A DNA stretch of 14,505 nucleotides from CAWELS01 sp964468205 (GTDB lineage: Bacteria; Acidobacteriota; Terriglobia; Bryobacterales; Bryobacteraceae): the NCBI GenBank assembly GCA_964468205.1, contig CAYXVG010000104.1, positions 1-14,505 of the forward strand, in the 5' to 3' direction. The stretch's first letter is position 1; every line of letters starts with the position of its first letter. The translations under genes were made by a program, and so were the position numbers. This document shows positions 12,265 to 14,505 of the stretch, one piece after another. The notes under the pieces are model-generated. The model was not told the DNA's origin and ran no database searches. It saw nothing but the letters and a program-made list of their open reading frames with translations.

Positions 12265-14505
12265 AGGATCGCCAATCGAACGCCGGAAGTGGCCCCCTCC
12301 AGGTGGCCGCTCCTCCCGGGCCTGACAAACGTACCTCGGGTGCTTGTGGACCGCCCAAAACAGAGAACAAATCCCTTGAAGTATGCCATTCATACGATAG
12401 AAATCCGCGGCCGTCAAATGGGGACCAATCCCCAAGGTACTTTGCCGGCGCTGCCGCGAACTCCGAGCCGTCGCCGGCTGCCTCCTGGAACGCAATTGCT
12501 CCCGGCGGATGGCCGGTGCGGCCGGCAAACCGGATCTTCGCGTCGCTCCAACCTTCGAGATCACCGTGAAACGTGCTCAAGATCTGCTCGCTGACCACCG
12601 CCGGTGGAGGTGGCGGCCGTGTGCGCTCCACCAGCACGTTTGCTAGCGCGGCCTGTTCAATCTCCGGCGGGATCGGGGACTGCCCGAGGGCAACGGGGGC
12701 CTGAAAAGTATCCGGCGTCAGAAAGACGGCGATCCAGCCGGCTTCGTGATCGACTCCGCCGGTCGTGATATCGGTCACCCAGGTCCCTTCGGGCTGGATC
12801 ACCGTCAGCGGGCTGTTCGCGAACGGCTTCGTCCACCACGCGCCGCGCACCCGGATCAGCACAGCCACCCGGTACTTCTCCGGCTCCACGTTGTACACCC
12901 GCCCCTCCAGGTTCTCAAAGCTTCCCCACGGCGGAATGTGCGTTAATTCGATTCTTGGCGCCGTCGCGTCCGCGGCCACCGCAAGCCGGCACATGCCACT
13001 CGGCTCCCCCAGCGCTGCAACCGTCAGCTCTGCCAACCCGCTGGCATCGACCGTGGGAATGACGAGGTTTGCCTGCCCAAGAGCCACGAACTCCGGAGCC
13101 AGTCCCAGAAACTGCACCTGTACCAGCCGACCCTGTAGCGTGAACGCGAACTGTTCCGGATCCACGGGCTCTGACAGCGGCGATAACGGGGCCGCGTGGC
13201 CGTCGGCAACCGCGGGAATCACCGCGCCAATCCCCGTAAGGTACAGCGTCACGGTTTCCCCCGGCACGGCTGGATTCCCGCCGTCGACCAGCGTGGCGTC
13301 GGGTTTCTGCGCAATGCACATTCCATCCGCAAACCGGAAGAACGCCGGCGTCCGGGCCCTCACCTCGAATGGAAACTCATCGCTCCTCGCACCGCCCCCC
13401 TCAACCGCCAACCGCGCGACTCCCAAAGGCGTCGCGGAGGGCAATTGGAAATTCACTTGACCCCAGGAGACGAACAGAATCGGCGCTTCCTGGCCGTTAA
13501 CCAGAACCCTCGCGCCGCCCAGTTGGCGGGGAAGCGGAACGTCCTTCGCCACGTTCGTGCCGAGCGTGAATCCGCGGCCGAAAACCGTCGCCAGCCCGCC
13601 GGGGGATGTCCAGGCGCGGAACTCCGCGGCTTCGAGAACGGAATCGACTCGGGGCTGGAGAGCCATTTGAGACAGAGGCGTGAATCGGGCGTCCCGTATC
13701 ACCACCTCCAACTCGCCGTCGCCCCTCGGGCTCCTCCCCTGGGCGAGCCAGAGGTTGAAGCGCAGATTCATTGTTCCCTCCGGGGGCAGTGTGACGTCTC
13801 CCAGGAACTCCCACTCCTCGATAAGCTCGCCGGAGCTGGCGGCGCTCGAAAACTGAACCCCGGACGGCGTCCAAACAGCCTTGTGCACCGTGCCGGCGCC
13901 GCTCGGAAGAGTAAAACGGTGCAAGTGGCCCGGCTCATCGTGAGGCTGGACCACGTACTGAGAGTTGCCGTTCGCTTTGCCAAACCCTATCTCCAGGAAA
14001 TCCACTTCGCCGTTGATTCTCTGCGCATCCGCCCAAGAGAACGCCCCGAAGACAACTTGCGAGTCAAGCCCCGCCACCGGCTCCAACTCAAACTCGTACG
14101 TTCCGGGCCCCACCGCCATCGAGGAGATAACCTCGGCCGTCTCCCAACGGTTCCCCCTCTGAACGATCCTCAGATGCAGCCGCCCCTGCCCATCCACGAA
14201 CACGTTTTCCTCGGAATCCGAAAAGTAATTCGGACCCGGACCCACGCGAGCCTCCTCATTCTTCTTCACCACCCAACTTTGACCCGCAAACGGAATCCGC
14301 CGCTCGGCCGGATCCGGCCGGTCGACAACCAGGATCGCCAGCGACTGCTGCTCCAGTTCCAACGGAATGCCCGGCTCAGCCGAGTAGCACGGGACGCTGG
14401 CATCGGCGGCAACCGTCACCAGCATGATCTTCGTGGCCAGGTGATCGACACCCCCGGTGACGATCGAAATCGAGAACCGGCCTTGGGCGTCAAGCGGGGA
14501 AGTTG
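12200..14505 (-). CDS. Multidomain secreted/surface protein: GH16-like, TIGR03437 and laminin-B-like domains (5' end outside window, 3' end frameshifted)
   Basis: The frame is open to the window edge, so the N-terminus and any signal peptide are missing; an ATG at 14425 is internal to a domain. Order in the window: end of repeat module R1 (FSISIVTGGVDHLATKI, to about 14330); a GH16-like concanavalin-fold domain (about 14290-13690) with EVDFLE at 14008-13991, matching the family ExDxxE catalytic pattern; a TIGR03437 domain (about 13640-12980; LATVFGRGFT, VLVNGQEAPILFVSWGQVNFQLP, GETVTLYLTGIG); repeat module R2 (about 12930-12610; WVTDITTGGVDHEAGWIAVFL) ending in a proline run; and a laminin-B-like domain (about 12575-12278). 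After LPAF the domain should continue for about 60 residues but instead reads about 28 unrelated residues to a TGA. Likely an extracellular carbohydrate-related or adhesive protein; enzymatic activity is not certain. Confidence 0.8.
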   Translation of the reverse strand, partial: TSPLDAQGRFSISIVTGGVDHLATKIMLVTVAADASVPCYSAEPGIPLELEQQSLAILVVDRPDPAERRIPFAGQSWVVKKNEEARVGPGPNYFSDSEENVFVDGQGRLHLRIVQRGNRWETAEVISSMAVGPGTYEFELEPVAGLDSQVVFGAFSWADAQRINGEVDFLEIGFGKANGNSQYVVQPHDEPGHLHRFTLPSGAGTVHKAVWTPSGVQFSSAASSGELIEEWEFLGDVTLPPEGTMNLRFNLWLAQGRSPRGDGELEVVIRDARFTPLSQMALQPRVDSVLEAAEFRAWTSPGGLATVFGRGFTLGTNVAKDVPLPRQLGGARVLVNGQEAPILFVSWGQVNFQLPSATPLGVARLAVEGGGARSDEFPFEVRARTPAFFRFADGMCIAQKPDATLVDGGNPAVPGETVTLYLTGIGAVIPAVADGHAAPLSPLSEPVDPEQFAFTLQGRLVQVQFLGLAPEFVALGQANLVIPTVDASGLAELTVAALGEPSGMCRLAVAADATAPRIELTHIPPWGSFENLEGRVYNVEPEKYRVAVLIRVRGAWWTKPFANSPLTVIQPEGTWVTDITTGGVDHEAGWIAVFLTPDTFQAPVALGQSPIPPEIEQAALANVLVERTRPPPPPAVVSEQILSTFHGDLEGWSDAKIRFAGRTGHPPGAIAFQEAAGDGSEFAAAPAKYLGDWSPFDGRGFLSYEWHTSRDLFSVLGGPQAPEVRLSGPGGAATWRGPLPAFDWRSCDERLRLGYRGLERPRQKLRG

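Noticed and set aside
12265..12564. N-terminal extension of the second laminin-B-like frame back to an ATG at 12564
   Set aside because: This stretch overlaps the first laminin-B-like domain in another frame and its translation is Arg-rich and non-homologous, so it is a shadow.
1..14505. CRISPR array, tRNA, rRNA or complete insertion sequence
   Set aside because: I scanned for regularly spaced direct repeats, tRNA-like cloverleaf segments and transposase motifs and found none.

Overview
The window looks like a chromosomal segment of a GC-rich Acidobacteriota bacterium, most likely from the Solibacter/Bryobacterales group. The main evidence is a TIGR03437-type domain (first described from Solibacter usitatus) in the large protein at the right end, together with the ECF sigma cassette and the PDZ-type sensor kinase. 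The taxonomic call is inference; no rRNA or other marker gene is present.

Left end (1-1200): a UPF0175 antitoxin / DUF3368 PIN-nuclease toxin pair. The toxin appears to start at a CTG that overlaps the antitoxin stop codon. It is followed by a block of three related 16-18 bp repeats forming a strong inverted repeat (862-912). Directly after this block lies the C-terminal stump of a sulfatase, which suggests that a recombination or insertion event removed the rest of that gene. Centre left (1255-4887): a two-gene unit of a short-chain dehydrogenase and a HemL-like class III aminotransferase, converging on a 4-alpha-glucanotransferase (malQ) on the minus strand. Centre (4979-6336): a three-gene cassette of a small membrane protein, an ECF sigma factor and a second small membrane protein that may be its anti-sigma factor.

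Centre right (6301-11290, minus strand): an apparent three-gene operon of a 976-aa PDZ/multi-TM/GAF/PAS sensor histidine kinase, an NtrC-type sigma-54 response regulator and a TEX30/KANL3-like alpha/beta hydrolase. A good sigma-54 promoter (TGGCAG-N5-TTGCT, GG-N10-GC) lies about 60 bp before the kinase start, so the operon may activate itself. The kinase and regulator are in the same reading frame, separated by one UGA. The regulator has no ATG, GTG or TTG that would give an intact receiver domain; the best start is an AUU placed 5 nt after AGGGAGG. This is the most interesting observation in the window.

Right end (11779-14505, minus strand): the 3' part of a large, probably secreted, multidomain protein (repeat module, GH16-like domain with an EVDFLE motif, TIGR03437 domain, repeat module, laminin-B-like domain). 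Its last domain is cut short, and a second laminin-B-like copy follows in a shifted frame, which looks like a deletion plus frameshift. The 488-bp gap at 11291-11778 holds the sigma-54 promoter, a possible upstream activator dyad and a fragment of a widespread intergenic repeat. No tRNA, rRNA, CRISPR array or intact insertion sequence was found.
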